Assembly (NCBI RefSeq): GCF_004217445.1
Contig: NZ_SHKX01000010.1
Span: 890,651-954,650 of the forward strand
Direction: 5' to 3'
Length of the DNA stretch: 64,000 nucleotides
From: Fluviicoccus keumensis
GTDB lineage: Bacteria > Pseudomonadota > Gammaproteobacteria > Pseudomonadales > Moraxellaceae
Shown here: one piece after another, positions 19,015 to 27,850 of the stretch
How the letters are laid out: each line of letters opens with the position of its first letter
How positions within the stretch are numbered: the stretch's first letter is position 1
Notes under the pieces: model-generated
What the model saw: the letters and a program-made list of their open reading frames with translations, nothing else
What the model was told of the DNA's origin: nothing
Databases searched by the model: none
Position numbers and translations under genes: made by a program

Positions 19015-20722
19015 GGCTTTGCCGCCGGAGCTGATCCGGCTGGATGAAGCGCTGTTTGCCCGCACCCACCCCTTTCACTTGCGGATGGACGACCAGTTGC
19101 GCCTGCGCGGCTGGGGACCGGCGATCAGCGTGCTGGCGCCGCGCCTGGTGGCGGGGGAGGCGGTGGCGGATCGGTTCCGCCTGGCCAGCCCGCCGTTGTC
19201 GCTGGATCGTGAGGTGGTGGTGCAGACGCTGGAACAGGCGGTGGTGCTGGAACTGGATAATGCGGATGCGCCGCGCCTGGGCGGCAGTTTCTACCCTTTG
19301 CCAGACGGAGGATTCCTGTTCCTGGGCTATCCGCAGTTTGGCGATATTGCGCAATTGTTGCATTCGGGTCTGAAGCTGTCGGTGTTTCCCCGTTCCGACG
19401 CCATGCATTTCTATGTCGCGGCGCTGTCGATCAAGAACACCGCCCTGCGTGAACTGGAAAACCTGACGCGGACGCTGGAGTCGCGGGTGGAGGAACGCAC
19501 CGCCGCCTTGCAGCAGGCCAACGAGGAACTCGATCTGGCCCGGCGCGTGGCCGAGTCCGCGAGTCTGGCGAAATCGGAATTCCTGGCCACGGTCAGCCAT
19601 GAAATCCGCACGCCGATGAACGGGGTGCTGGGCATGACCGAACTGCTGCTGGATACGCCGCTGGACTTTGTGCAGCAGCGGATGGCGAAAACGGTTTATA
19701 CCTCCGGCGAATCCCTGCTGCGCATCATCAATGACATCCTCGATTTTTCGAAAATGGAGGCGGGCAAGCTGCAACTCAGCACCGAGGATTTCAGTCTGGC
19801 CTTGCTGATGCAGGAAGTGGCCGATCTGTACAGTTCGCGTGCTTCAATCAAGGGGTTACTGCTGCACCTGATGATCGAACCCGGCGTGCCCGACGCCCTG
19901 CATGGCGATGCGCTGCGGCTGAAACAGATTTTGGGCAACCTGGTCAGTAACGCCATCAAATTCACCGATCATGGCGAGGTTCGGGTGACGGTGACGGCCG
20001 GGCGGCAAACCGCCGCCGGCGTCGACCTGCGCTTCGAGGTGCGCGATACCGGCATTGGGTTTGACGAACAGACCCGGGCGCAACTGTTCCAACCCTTTAC
20101 GCAGGCGGACGGTTCGATGGCGCGGCGTTTTGGCGGCACCGGTCTGGGCCTGGCGATCTGCCGCCAATTGCTGGAGTTGATGGGCGGCGCCATTCTGGCC
20201 GAGAGAATCCCGCAGACGGGATCGTCCTTCAGCTTCAGCCTGCAGTTGCCGCTGGCGCGGTCGGTTCCGGCGGCGGAGCCTCCGATCGGCCGCAAGACGC
20301 CCTTGCTGAGTCTGGACGGACATGTGCTGCTGGCGGAAGACAATCAGGTCAATGCGGAGTTGGCGACGGCGATGCTGCTGCGCCTGGGGCTGACCGTCAC
20401 CCGCACGGCCAATGGCCGGGAAGCCCTGGAACAGTTCCGGGTGCGGGAATATGACCTGGTGCTGATGGACTGCCAGATGCCGGAAATGGACGGTTTCGAG
20501 GCCGTGCGGCAGATTCGCGCCTGGGAGGCGGCGCAGGATATTGATCCGGGGAATCCCTGCCGCCGGACCCCGGTGGTGGCCGTGACGGCCAACGCCATGT
20601 CCGGCGATCGTGAACATTGCCTGTCGGCGGGCATGGACGGTTATTTGTCGAAACCTTTCCGCCGTGACGAACTTTACCAAGCCCTGCGACGATGGCTGCG
20701 ACCAGCCAAGGAGAATTTGTGA
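18968..20722 (+). CDS. H-NOX-associated hybrid sensor histidine kinase
   Basis: Starting at ATG 18968 (MSEIMTNSGSSG; a second ATG at 18980 is possible), this 584-residue protein has an N-terminal HNOBA-like domain (HPFHLRMDDQLRLRGWGPAI), the type that pairs with H-NOX. A coiled coil follows (about 150-210), then HisKA with the phosphoacceptor in FLATVSHEIRTPMNG, HATPase_c motifs (NLVSNAIKF, DTGIGF, GTGLGLAIC) and a C-terminal receiver with LMDCQMPEMDG. There is no membrane segment, so it is cytoplasmic and takes its signal from H-NOX. The output after the receiver is not encoded next to it; a separate phosphotransfer protein or regulator is expected elsewhere. Confidence 0.93.
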   Translation: MSEIMTNSGSSGPLPEALPPELIRLDEALFARTHPFHLRMDDQLRLRGWGPAISVLAPRLVAGEAVADRFRLASPPLSLDREVVVQTLEQAVVLELDNADAPRLGGSFYPLPDGGFLFLGYPQFGDIAQLLHSGLKLSVFPRSDAMHFYVAALSIKNTALRELENLTRTLESRVEERTAALQQANEELDLARRVAESASLAKSEFLATVSHEIRTPMNGVLGMTELLLDTPLDFVQQRMAKTVYTSGESLLRIINDILDFSKMEAGKLQLSTEDFSLALLMQEVADLYSSRASIKGLLLHLMIEPGVPDALHGDALRLKQILGNLVSNAIKFTDHGEVRVTVTAGRQTAAGVDLRFEVRDTGIGFDEQTRAQLFQPFTQADGSMARRFGGTGLGLAICRQLLELMGGAILAERIPQTGSSFSFSLQLPLARSVPAAEPPIGRKTPLLSLDGHVLLAEDNQVNAELATAMLLRLGLTVTRTANGREALEQFRVREYDLVLMDCQMPEMDGFEAVRQIRAWEAAQDIDPGNPCRRTPVVAVTANAMSGDREHCLSAGMDGYLSKPFRRDELYQALRRWLRPAKENL

Positions 20723-20767
20723 TCAAAACATAGTGTTGTTTTCAAAAGACTTTTTTGGGGAAAAGTC

Positions 20768-21427
20768 ATGACACTTCTAGCCCGTCATTGGCAACAGACC
20801 TGGAACGAACTGGGGGCGAGTCCTCCGCGCGGGTGGATGCAACAGGTGCTGGATGCCTGGGATGAACCGCATCGCCATTATCATTCCCGCGATCATCTGG
20901 AAGCCTGCCTGCAAGCCTTTGAGCCGGTCAGCCGTCACTGCCGTCATCCCGGCGAGGTGGCGCTGGCGCTCTGGTTCCACGATGTTGTGTACGACACGCA
21001 CTCTTCGACCAATGAGGCGGACAGCGCCGATTTGGCGGAGCGCGCCATGTTTGAGGCCGGAATCACCGGCCCCATGGTCGGCCGAATTCGCAGCCTGATC
21101 CTGTCTTCAGGACATGTTGGCGGACCGGCCACGAGCGACGAGGCGGTGCTGCGCGATATCGACATTCTGGTGCTGGGCGCTGCGCCGGAACATTATGCCC
21201 ATTATCAGCAGGGTATTCGCGCCGAGTATCACTGGGTGCCCGAGGAGACATTCCGCGAGGGCCGCCGCAAGGTGCTGGACAATTTCCTGCGTCAGGATCG
21301 TATCTATCAGTTGCCGGAATTCCACGGCCGCTTTGAAGCGGCGGCTCGTCGAAACCTGCAACGCGAATTGCGGTCGCTGACACAGGGCAAAAGCTGGTTC
21401 AGTTCGCTTTTGCAAAGTTTCTCCTGA
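20768..21427 (+). CDS. HD-domain metal-dependent phosphohydrolase-like protein
   Basis: The 219-residue protein belongs to the predicted HD superfamily (COG4339-like). It has H in HYHSRDHLEACL, the HD pair in LALWFHDVVYD, and a later Asp in LRDIDILVLG, the expected metal ligands. The substrate is unknown. It sits 45 bp after the H-NOX kinase and could be co-transcribed, which makes a role in nucleotide-type signalling conceivable but untested. A parS site begins at the base after its stop. Confidence 0.82.
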   Translation: MTLLARHWQQTWNELGASPPRGWMQQVLDAWDEPHRHYHSRDHLEACLQAFEPVSRHCRHPGEVALALWFHDVVYDTHSSTNEADSADLAERAMFEAGITGPMVGRIRSLILSSGHVGGPATSDEAVLRDIDILVLGAAPEHYAHYQQGIRAEYHWVPEETFREGRRKVLDNFLRQDRIYQLPEFHGRFEAAARRNLQRELRSLTQGKSWFSSLLQSFS

Positions 21428-21443
21428 TGTTCCACGTGGAACA
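21428..21443. promoter_or_regulatory. parS: parS site, copy 4
   Basis: Perfect TGTTCCACGTGGAACA immediately after the HD-protein stop codon, about 13.4 kb right of the origin. It is the only copy on the right arm inside the window. Confidence 0.93.
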
Positions 21444-21490
21444 TAGGGCTGGGGTATGATGTCCCGATACTCCTTCAAGCGGATACCGGC

Positions 21491-22225
21491 ATGCACGGTT
21501 TGGTGAAATGGATGATGTGGGGCGGCTTGATTCTGCTGGCCCTGGGCATCTGGAAACAGGATGATCTGCCGGACCGGGTCGGCTATGACCAGGTCTTGCT
21601 GCAGGAACCGGAGCAGACGGCGATTTCCCGGCCTGCGTTTACGGAAACTGTCGGCGGCATTACCTACACCATCCAGCCGAAATTTCACTACACCCTGTAC
21701 GGCTTGGTGGTGAGCCTGCATGACGCCGGATCGTGGAAGGATTACCTGCACGAAAAATGGAATGACAACCTGAACGTGCTGGACCTGTGCGTGATCTGGG
21801 GACGAAATGTCAGCGAATCGGCGTGGCGGAACATCGAATTTTCGAGCGGCCAGTTCACCTGCAATTTCTTTACGCGCTCGTCCGAGGCTTACCACAAATT
21901 CAATCAGGCGCAGATTTCCAACAACCACCTGCTGACCGCCAATCCCGATCTGGCGCGCCGGTTGCGGGATGTGCGCATTGGCGACCAGATCCGTTTGCGC
22001 GGTTATCTGGCCGAATATTCCCATCATCACAGCTTTGCCTTCAAGCGCGGCACCAGCACCGTGCGCACGGATACCGGGAATGGCGCTTGCGAAACGCTGT
22101 ATGTGGAAGACCTGCAAGTGCTGCGCCGCGGCCAGGGTGTGTGGGGTTGGTTGAAATGGCTGGGCGCGATCCTGCTGGCGACCGGTTTGCTGGGCTGGAT
22201 GTCGTTGCCGGTACAGGTGCGCTGA
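21491..22225 (+). CDS. Hypothetical membrane-anchored protein, two terminal TM segments
   Basis: The 244-residue protein has one hydrophobic segment at each end (GLVKWMMWGGLILLALGIW near residue 3-21 and WLGAILLATGLLGWMSLPV near the C-terminus). Between them lies a polar domain of about 190 residues with WNDNLNVLDLCVIWG and IGDQIRLRGYLAEYSHHHSFAF. The layout suggests a periplasmic or cytoplasmic domain tethered at both ends. I do not recognise the family. It is preceded by parS and followed by a 175-bp gap before dinB. Confidence 0.7.
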   Translation: MHGLVKWMMWGGLILLALGIWKQDDLPDRVGYDQVLLQEPEQTAISRPAFTETVGGITYTIQPKFHYTLYGLVVSLHDAGSWKDYLHEKWNDNLNVLDLCVIWGRNVSESAWRNIEFSSGQFTCNFFTRSSEAYHKFNQAQISNNHLLTANPDLARRLRDVRIGDQIRLRGYLAEYSHHHSFAFKRGTSTVRTDTGNGACETLYVEDLQVLRRGQGVWGWLKWLGAILLATGLLGWMSLPVQVR

Positions 22226-22400
22226 TCTGGCAGTAATACAATTTATGTTATTGATTAATAAAGATATTTACATGGGTATTGATTTCAGGCCAGGCGGATA
22301 ACGCGACAACTGATGACGTTGACGGGCTCCGTTGGCTTGTGCCGCCGGCGTTTATTTTTTACGCTAATCATCGTGCCTCAGCCCCCCACCGGAACCATGC

Positions 22401-23597
22401 ATGTCCGTGCCGCCATCCCCGGCGCCTCTCCGCCGTATCGCCCATCTCGACATGGATGCCTTCTTTGCGTCCGTCGAGCTGCTGCGCTACCCGCAATTGC
22501 AGGGTTTGCCGGTGGTGATCGGTGGCGGCCGCCGTCAGCCTGACGAGCGGCCCACCGCATCCATTCCCGTCGCCGAATTCCCCCGCCTGCGCGAATACGT
22601 CGGGCGCGGCGTCATTACCACGGCCACTTATGCCGCGCGGCGTTTCGGCGTGGGGTCGGCGATGGGCATGATGAAGGCGGCGAAGCTGTGTCCGGAGGCG
22701 ATCATGCTGCCGGTGGATTTTGATCGCTACCGTCACTTCTCGCGCTTGTTCAAGGCGGAAATCCTGAAGCTGGCGCCGGTGATGGAGGATCGCGGCGTTG
22801 ATGAGGTTTACATCGACCTGAGCGGCCTGCCCGGTGTGCAGGCGGATGGCGGACTGGCGCAGGCCAAGGCCATCCAGGCCGCCATTTTCACGGCCACCGG
22901 CCTGACCTGTTCGGTGGGGGTCGCCCCGAACAAGCTGCTGGCGAAGATGGCCAGTGAATTCCAGAAACCGAACGGCATCTCGCTGGTCTTTGCCGAGGAT
23001 GTGCCGACCCGGATCTGGCCCTTGCCCTGCCGCAAGATCAACGGCATCGGCCCCAAGACCGACCAGCGCTTGCAGGCGCTGGGCATCCACACCATTGCCG
23101 AGCTGGCGGCGCGCGACGAGGCCTGGCTGATCGCCCGCTTCGGCAAAAGCTATGGCGCCTGGCTGCACGCGGCGGCGCATGGCCGCGATGACCGGCCGTT
23201 GGTGACCGAGAGCGAACCGGTGTCGGTCAGCCGGGAAACTACGTTCAGCAACGATCTGCATGTCCGCGAGGACCGCGCCGCGCTGGCCGAAGCCTTCACC
23301 CGCCTGTGCGAGCGCGTGGCCGCTGACCTGCAGCGCAAGGGTTATGTCGGCCGCACCATCGGCATCAAGATCCGTTACGACAATTTCCGGGCGGTAACGC
23401 GCGACCACACGGTGGAGGAGTTCACGGCCGACGCCAAGACCATCCGGCGGTTGGCGGGGGAGTGCCTGAAGCGGGTGCCGCTGGACCGGCGCATCCGCTT
23501 GCTGGGCGTGCGCGTGGGCACGCTGGCGAAGCGGGGGGGCGAGGGTGCGCCCGAAGCCCCGGCCGTGCTGCCGGGGGAGACCCTCAGCCTGTTTTGA
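22401..23597 (+). CDS. dinB: DNA polymerase IV (Y-family)
   Basis: Error-prone translesion polymerase. The 398 residues carry IAHLDMDAFFASVELLRYP with the first catalytic Asp, YAARRFGVGSAM, the catalytic DEVYIDLSG, and the helix-hairpin-helix region GIGPKTDQRLQALGI, then the little-finger domain. A loop after VVIGGGRR (QPDERPTASIPVAEFPRLRE) is longer than in E. coli DinB. The ATG at 22401 follows an ACCGGAACC stretch. It is probably its own transcription unit; SOS control cannot be seen, as I found no convincing LexA box upstream. Confidence 0.95.
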   Translation: MSVPPSPAPLRRIAHLDMDAFFASVELLRYPQLQGLPVVIGGGRRQPDERPTASIPVAEFPRLREYVGRGVITTATYAARRFGVGSAMGMMKAAKLCPEAIMLPVDFDRYRHFSRLFKAEILKLAPVMEDRGVDEVYIDLSGLPGVQADGGLAQAKAIQAAIFTATGLTCSVGVAPNKLLAKMASEFQKPNGISLVFAEDVPTRIWPLPCRKINGIGPKTDQRLQALGIHTIAELAARDEAWLIARFGKSYGAWLHAAAHGRDDRPLVTESEPVSVSRETTFSNDLHVREDRAALAEAFTRLCERVAADLQRKGYVGRTIGIKIRYDNFRAVTRDHTVEEFTADAKTIRRLAGECLKRVPLDRRIRLLGVRVGTLAKRGGEGAPEAPAVLPGETLSLF

Positions 23598-23603
23598 GGG
23601 AAT

Positions 23604-24059
23604 TCAGAATGAGGAACGGATGCGCAGGCCGGTGATTTTCAGCCGGTCGTCTTCCACCCGCAGGTCGGCTTCCACGTCTTCGTCCACGCGCAGTTTCTGG
23701 TCCAGCATTTCCCCGGTTTCCCGCTTGTGGAAATGCAGCGTGCCGGAATAGCCCGCCTGGGTCAGCGACAGCGTGAAGCCGTCGAGGGTGATGCGCGGCG
23801 TTTTGCCGAAATGCGCGGCGGCCCGCAGCTGCTGCAGCCAGTCGGCGCGGCTGAGGGTGAAGGTCTGCGCATTTTTCAGCAGGGTCAGCCGGATCGGGGC
23901 ATCCTCGGCCAGTACGGCGCTGATTTTTGCTTCATCGCGCTGTTGTACGGCCTGGTAGAAATCCTGCAGGAAACGCGACGCCGAGGCGGTGTCGAGCGCT
24001 TCCCCGGCGTGCAGGGGCGCGGCGGCCAGCGCCAGCAGCAGGAGCAGTGGTTTTTTCAT
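23604..24059 (-). CDS. Secreted NTF2/SnoaL-like hypothetical protein
   Basis: From ATG 24059 the protein is 151 residues with a clear signal peptide (MKKPLLLLLALAAAPLHAG). The rest looks like a small NTF2-like fold: helices around ASRFLQDFYQAVQQRDEAKISAVLAED then strands. It starts 5 bp after the stop of the upstream solute-binding protein gene, so the two form an operon. Function unknown; a periplasmic partner of the solute-binding protein is possible. Confidence 0.75.
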   Translation of the reverse strand: MKKPLLLLLALAAAPLHAGEALDTASASRFLQDFYQAVQQRDEAKISAVLAEDAPIRLTLLKNAQTFTLSRADWLQQLRAAAHFGKTPRITLDGFTLSLTQAGYSGTLHFHKRETGEMLDQKLRVDEDVEADLRVEDDRLKITGLRIRSSF

Positions 24060-24064
24060 GGCGG

Positions 24065-25072
24065 TTACTCCTTGCCGTCCGTGCATTCGGCCCGGTCCGG
24101 GCGTTCCTTGCAGCGGATCTTCTTCAGGATGGTCATCATCCGCTTGTCATAGATGCCTTCTTCCGTCATGCCCAGACGGGCCTCGCGCAGGAAGGCCTGG
24201 TAATGGTCGTACTCGCCGTCGGGGGCGGGCAGGAAGTAGAGGATTTCCTGTTCGGCGGCGCGCACCGGCTTCATCAGGGTATCGAACTGCCCGGCGAAAT
24301 AGGCCCGGGATTTCTGGCCGAAACCGGCGGGGAATTTGTCGGCGTGCATCAGCACCTGCAGGCTGAGGTATGCGATGGGCATTTTCAGCACCAGCCCCCG
24401 GTTACCGACGCCCTGAAACAGTTGCATCGGCATGTAGGCCAGCGCCGGGGCCACCACGATGTCGGCCTCGCCCTTGTTGAACATGGCCGCAAAGCTGTCG
24501 ATGTCGGCGGCGCGCGGCTGGAAACCGAGGCGGTCGGCCATGCGCAGCTGCACCAGATCGTGCGCCAGCACGGCGATGCGCTTGCCCTTGATCTTGTCGA
24601 TGCTGTTGATGGCGCGGTCGTTGAGGAACATGTAAACCCCGCCCAGCGGCAGGATGCCCGCCACTTCCACACTGTTGACGGTCATGTATTTGGCGGCATC
24701 GGGCCGGGCCAGCGCCTCGATGACGGTTTTCATCTGGCTGTCGCTGGTGACCGCGCCGATAGCTTCGATGCTGGTGGTGAACAGGTTGTAGTCGCGGGCG
24801 CGGATGCCGGTGGTGGACACCATGTCACAAGCGCCGGACTGGAAGTCCTGCACCGCCTGTTCCTCGCTGAGGTAGGGCTTCAGCTCCAGCGTCGCGGTAC
24901 TCCACGGACGGGCGGCGGTCCAGTACTCGCGCATGGCGCTGTAGAAGCTGCCCTGCGTGCCGAGCACGTCAAACACACAGAAGGTCTGGGCGGAAGCCGT
25001 GGCGGCGCTGAGGCCGAGGCCCAGCGCCAGCGCGGTGCGGCGCAGGCGGGCGGTAAGGCGGAATCCTTGCAT
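24065..25072 (-). CDS. Putative periplasmic solute-binding protein (TRAP-DctP-like, DUF6091 type)
   Basis: The 335-residue protein has a signal peptide (RTALALGLGLSAATASAQ) and reads like a periplasmic binding protein: FCVFDVLGTQGSFYSAMREYW, VQDFQSGACDMVSTTGIRAR, IKGKRIAVLAHDLVQLRMAD. I recall proteins of this length annotated as 'putative solute-binding protein' in Acinetobacter. No transporter permease is nearby; only the small NTF2-like protein is linked. The ligand is unknown. Confidence 0.8.
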   Translation of the reverse strand: MQGFRLTARLRRTALALGLGLSAATASAQTFCVFDVLGTQGSFYSAMREYWTAARPWSTATLELKPYLSEEQAVQDFQSGACDMVSTTGIRARDYNLFTTSIEAIGAVTSDSQMKTVIEALARPDAAKYMTVNSVEVAGILPLGGVYMFLNDRAINSIDKIKGKRIAVLAHDLVQLRMADRLGFQPRAADIDSFAAMFNKGEADIVVAPALAYMPMQLFQGVGNRGLVLKMPIAYLSLQVLMHADKFPAGFGQKSRAYFAGQFDTLMKPVRAAEQEILYFLPAPDGEYDHYQAFLREARLGMTEEGIYDKRMMTILKKIRCKERPDRAECTDGKE

Positions 25073-25174
25073 GGGAAGCGGCTCCTGGGAGGTCAGGGCG
25101 GCGATGATAGTGCATTTCGCCGCGATTCGGCCAAGAGCTTGTGCGACAAGGCGCGCTGACTTTAATCGGCGGCT

Positions 25175-25651
25175 TCAGCGCAGCCGCGGACGCACCAGCG
25201 TCTTTAGCCGCACCGCGCCGCGCGCCAGGTTCAGCAGGGTCTTCGGAATGCGCACCGCCCGGGTTTCAATCAGCCGGGAGTCGTCCAGCGCCGCCGTGCG
25301 GTGTTTCATCACCTCCTGGTAGGGGGCCGAGGTGACCATGTCCAGAAAGGCCTGGCGGCTGGGATACCAGACCAGCGCGACTTCGTCCCAGGCCTCGTCG
25401 TCGGGCGCGATAAAGCTGGTGCGGACATGCCCCATCCACAGCAGCTTGCCCCCGGTTTCCCACAGCAGCGGCAGCACGCTGCGGGTATAGCGCTGGTAGG
25501 CCTGACGGCCGGAAAGGACGGTGGGGCGGCCGTCTTCATACATAGCCTGCGCGCGGTAACGCAACAGGTTGACCATGATGATGGGGTGGCGGGGATCGGC
25601 GTCGCGGCGGAAGCGTTCAATCTCGGTGTCGCTGGGGTTGACGGTTTTCAT
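25175..25651 (-). CDS. DUF1330-like protein
   Basis: From ATG 25651 (MKTVNPSDTEIERFRRDADP) the product is 158 residues with the ferredoxin-like DUF1330 pattern (PIIMVNLLRYRAQAMYEDG, LVWYPSRQAFLDMVTSAPYQ). Such small dimeric alpha-beta-barrel proteins are of unknown function. It is a single gene between the solute-binding protein and the divergent lipase. Confidence 0.8.
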   Translation of the reverse strand: MKTVNPSDTEIERFRRDADPRHPIIMVNLLRYRAQAMYEDGRPTVLSGRQAYQRYTRSVLPLLWETGGKLLWMGHVRTSFIAPDDEAWDEVALVWYPSRQAFLDMVTSAPYQEVMKHRTAALDDSRLIETRAVRIPKTLLNLARGAVRLKTLVRPRLR

Positions 25652-25866
25652 GGGGGTCTCGGGGCCGGAAGGGTTGGAGCAACGGTAAAGATATAGCACG
25701 AAGCGGGACCGACGGTCGTGGCCGGAATTCACCGATCATTGTCCGTTCAAGTCCTGCACCCCGGACGCGTGTTCTCTACAGTCGCGGACTGAAATGCCTG
25801 ATTGCCCCGGACGGGTAAAGGCATTCATCCCAACAAGAACAAATGCCCCGTGTCAGGAGTACACCC

Positions 25867-27666
25867 ATGCCGTCAATCTTCCGTTTCAGCCCCCTGCTGG
25901 CCGCCGCGCTGGCCCTGCCGTCCGTGACCGCGCTGGCCGCGCCCGCCGTCGGTCCCGGTGATGCCGCGTTCTATGACCCGCCCGCCGCCCTGACCGCCGG
26001 TGCGCACGGCGAACTGGTCTGGTACCGCCCGGCCAGCATCAGCCTGGGCGCGGGCGTGCCCGCCGCGCAGGCCTGGAACGTGGTTTACCGTTCCACCGAT
26101 GCGCTGGGCGCGGCCAATCTGGTCACCGGCACCGTGATCGTGCCCGCCACCTTGTGGAGCGGCTCCGGCGAGCGGCCGGTGATCGGCTATGCCGTCGGCA
26201 CCCACGGCCTGGCGCAAGGCTGTGCGCCGTCGATCCAGATGGCCAAGGGCACCGATTATGAAAGCGCCAACATTGCCGCCGCGCTCAGCGCCGGGTATGC
26301 GGTGCTGGTCAGCGACAACCCCGGCTACACCACCGGCGCCACGCCCACCTACATGAGCGGCGTTTCGCAGGGCCGCGCGCTGCTGGACATCTTCAGCGCC
26401 GCCGCGCAAATTCCCGGTTCCGGCGTCAGCGCCAACGCCAAGGCGGCGATCTGGGGCTATTCGCAAGGCGGCCAGACCGCCGCCTGGGCCGGGGAGCTGA
26501 AGAACGCCTACGCCCCCAACCTGAAGCTGTCCGCCGTCGCTGCCGGGGGCATTCCCGCCGACCTGCTGCGCACCGCCAACTATCTGGACGGCAGCACCGG
26601 CGCATCCTTCCTGCTGGGCGCGGTGATCGGCCTGTCCACGCAGTACCCGACGCAGATTCCGCTGGATACGCTGACCAACGCCACCGGCAAGGCCGCCGTC
26701 GCCAAGGGCAAGTCGGAGTGCGTGTTTGAGGCGCTGTACGACTTCATGAACCACAAGGTGTCGGAATACACCGTCAACAACCAGACGCTGGCGCAGCTGA
26801 CCGCCATTCCCTCCATCAACCAGACGATCAAGGCGCAGGCGCTGGGCAGCGGCAAGATTCCGGTGCCGCTGTACCAGTATCACGGCGTCGCCGATGAATT
26901 CATTCCCATCGACCAGACCGTGGCGCTGCGGAAGGCCTATTGCGGCAAGTTCGCCAACGTCACTTTCGGCGTCTATCCCAGCGAGCACATCGTCACCCAG
27001 TTCCAGGCCGCGCCGACCGTGCTGTCGTGGATCGGCGACCGCTTCAACGGCAAGTCGACGCTGGGTACCTGCCTGTCGCTGAAGGCCGCGCCGACCAGTA
27101 CCGCCAACCCGGGTGGTGGCAACTTCGTGGTGTCGCTGAAGAGCTGGCCGCTGGCCGGGACGATGGGCCTGAAGACGTTGAAGCAGTCGGTGACGCTGCC
27201 CGCCGCCTCCACCTTCACCGCCGACACCGACATGACCGCCAATACCCTGAAGGGCGGCATGAGCATTCCCGGCTTCACCACCACGCTGAAGATTGCCGGA
27301 TTGCCCGCCGACGTGAAGCTGGAAGTGACGCCGAGCGAACCGGTGAGCGGCACCGCCTCGCTGGACAACGACGGCCAGCTGCACGTGCACGGCATGGCGC
27401 GGGTGAACATCAAGGTGGTGTCGGCCGGGGTGTCGGTGCTGCAGATTCCCTTCGGTTGCCAGACCAGCGCTCCGGTGGATTTGCCGATCCACTTCGACGG
27501 CCCGCTGTCCTCGCTGGGCAACGGCAAGCTCAGCTTCGCCGGCATCACCACCTTCCCGCCGATGAAGGACTGCGGCCTGTTCAACGACCTGTTCACCACG
27601 CTGATGTCGGGACCCGGGCAGACCTATGCCTTCACGGTGACGCCGCCCGCGCCGACGACCTGGTGA
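25867..27666 (+). CDS. Secreted lipase, LIP family (alpha/beta hydrolase) with extra C-terminal domain
   Basis: From ATG 25867 (MPSIFRFSPLLAAALALP) the protein is 599 residues with a Sec signal peptide. The alpha/beta hydrolase part (to about residue 410) matches secretory lipases of the PF03583 type: nucleophile Ser199 in GYSQGG, Asp343 in GVADEF, His374 in SEHIVTQ. The last ~180 residues, after a Gly-rich linker (TANPGGGNF), form a beta-rich domain I recall mostly from actinobacterial secreted proteins. This lipase family is best known from fungi and Actinobacteria, so lateral origin is plausible. It likely releases fatty acids outside the cell. Confidence 0.87.
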   Translation: MPSIFRFSPLLAAALALPSVTALAAPAVGPGDAAFYDPPAALTAGAHGELVWYRPASISLGAGVPAAQAWNVVYRSTDALGAANLVTGTVIVPATLWSGSGERPVIGYAVGTHGLAQGCAPSIQMAKGTDYESANIAAALSAGYAVLVSDNPGYTTGATPTYMSGVSQGRALLDIFSAAAQIPGSGVSANAKAAIWGYSQGGQTAAWAGELKNAYAPNLKLSAVAAGGIPADLLRTANYLDGSTGASFLLGAVIGLSTQYPTQIPLDTLTNATGKAAVAKGKSECVFEALYDFMNHKVSEYTVNNQTLAQLTAIPSINQTIKAQALGSGKIPVPLYQYHGVADEFIPIDQTVALRKAYCGKFANVTFGVYPSEHIVTQFQAAPTVLSWIGDRFNGKSTLGTCLSLKAAPTSTANPGGGNFVVSLKSWPLAGTMGLKTLKQSVTLPAASTFTADTDMTANTLKGGMSIPGFTTTLKIAGLPADVKLEVTPSEPVSGTASLDNDGQLHVHGMARVNIKVVSAGVSVLQIPFGCQTSAPVDLPIHFDGPLSSLGNGKLSFAGITTFPPMKDCGLFNDLFTTLMSGPGQTYAFTVTPPAPTTW

Positions 27667-27673
27667 CGAAAAA

Positions 27674-27796
27674 CCCCCTCCCCCCAAGGGGGGAGGGCCG
27701 GGGAGAGGGGGCGCGGCGGTGAGTCTTGAGTTGGCTGTGTTTGAGTGACTTTCCGCACCCCCTCTCCCTGACCCTCTCCCCTAAGGGGAGAGGGGA
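27674..27796. repeat. GC-rich nested inverted repeat element (type 2)
   Basis: Two CCCTC/GAGGG-type hairpins face each other: the first is CCCTCC..GGAGGG at about 27676-27697, the second CCCTCTCCCC TAA GGGGAGAGGG at about 27772-27795. The inner parts GGGGAGAGGGGGCGCGG and CCGCACCCCCTCTCCC also pair, giving a long cruciform-like element of about 125 bp. It lies between the lipase stop and the next gene. It is similar in plan but not in sequence to the three type-1 elements. Confidence 0.75.
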
Positions 27797-27850
27797 ATTT
27801 TCAGTGAAGAGGAGTAATCTCTGATGACTTCAATGATCCAAGGAGCCTCC

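Noticed and set aside
22226..22400. SOS (LexA) control of dinB
   Set aside because: No convincing CTG-N10-CAG palindrome in the upstream gap.
25873..27687. A 604-codon frame antisense to the lipase
   Set aside because: Gly/Arg/His-rich shadow frame; the sense strand encodes a signal peptide and a full catalytic triad.
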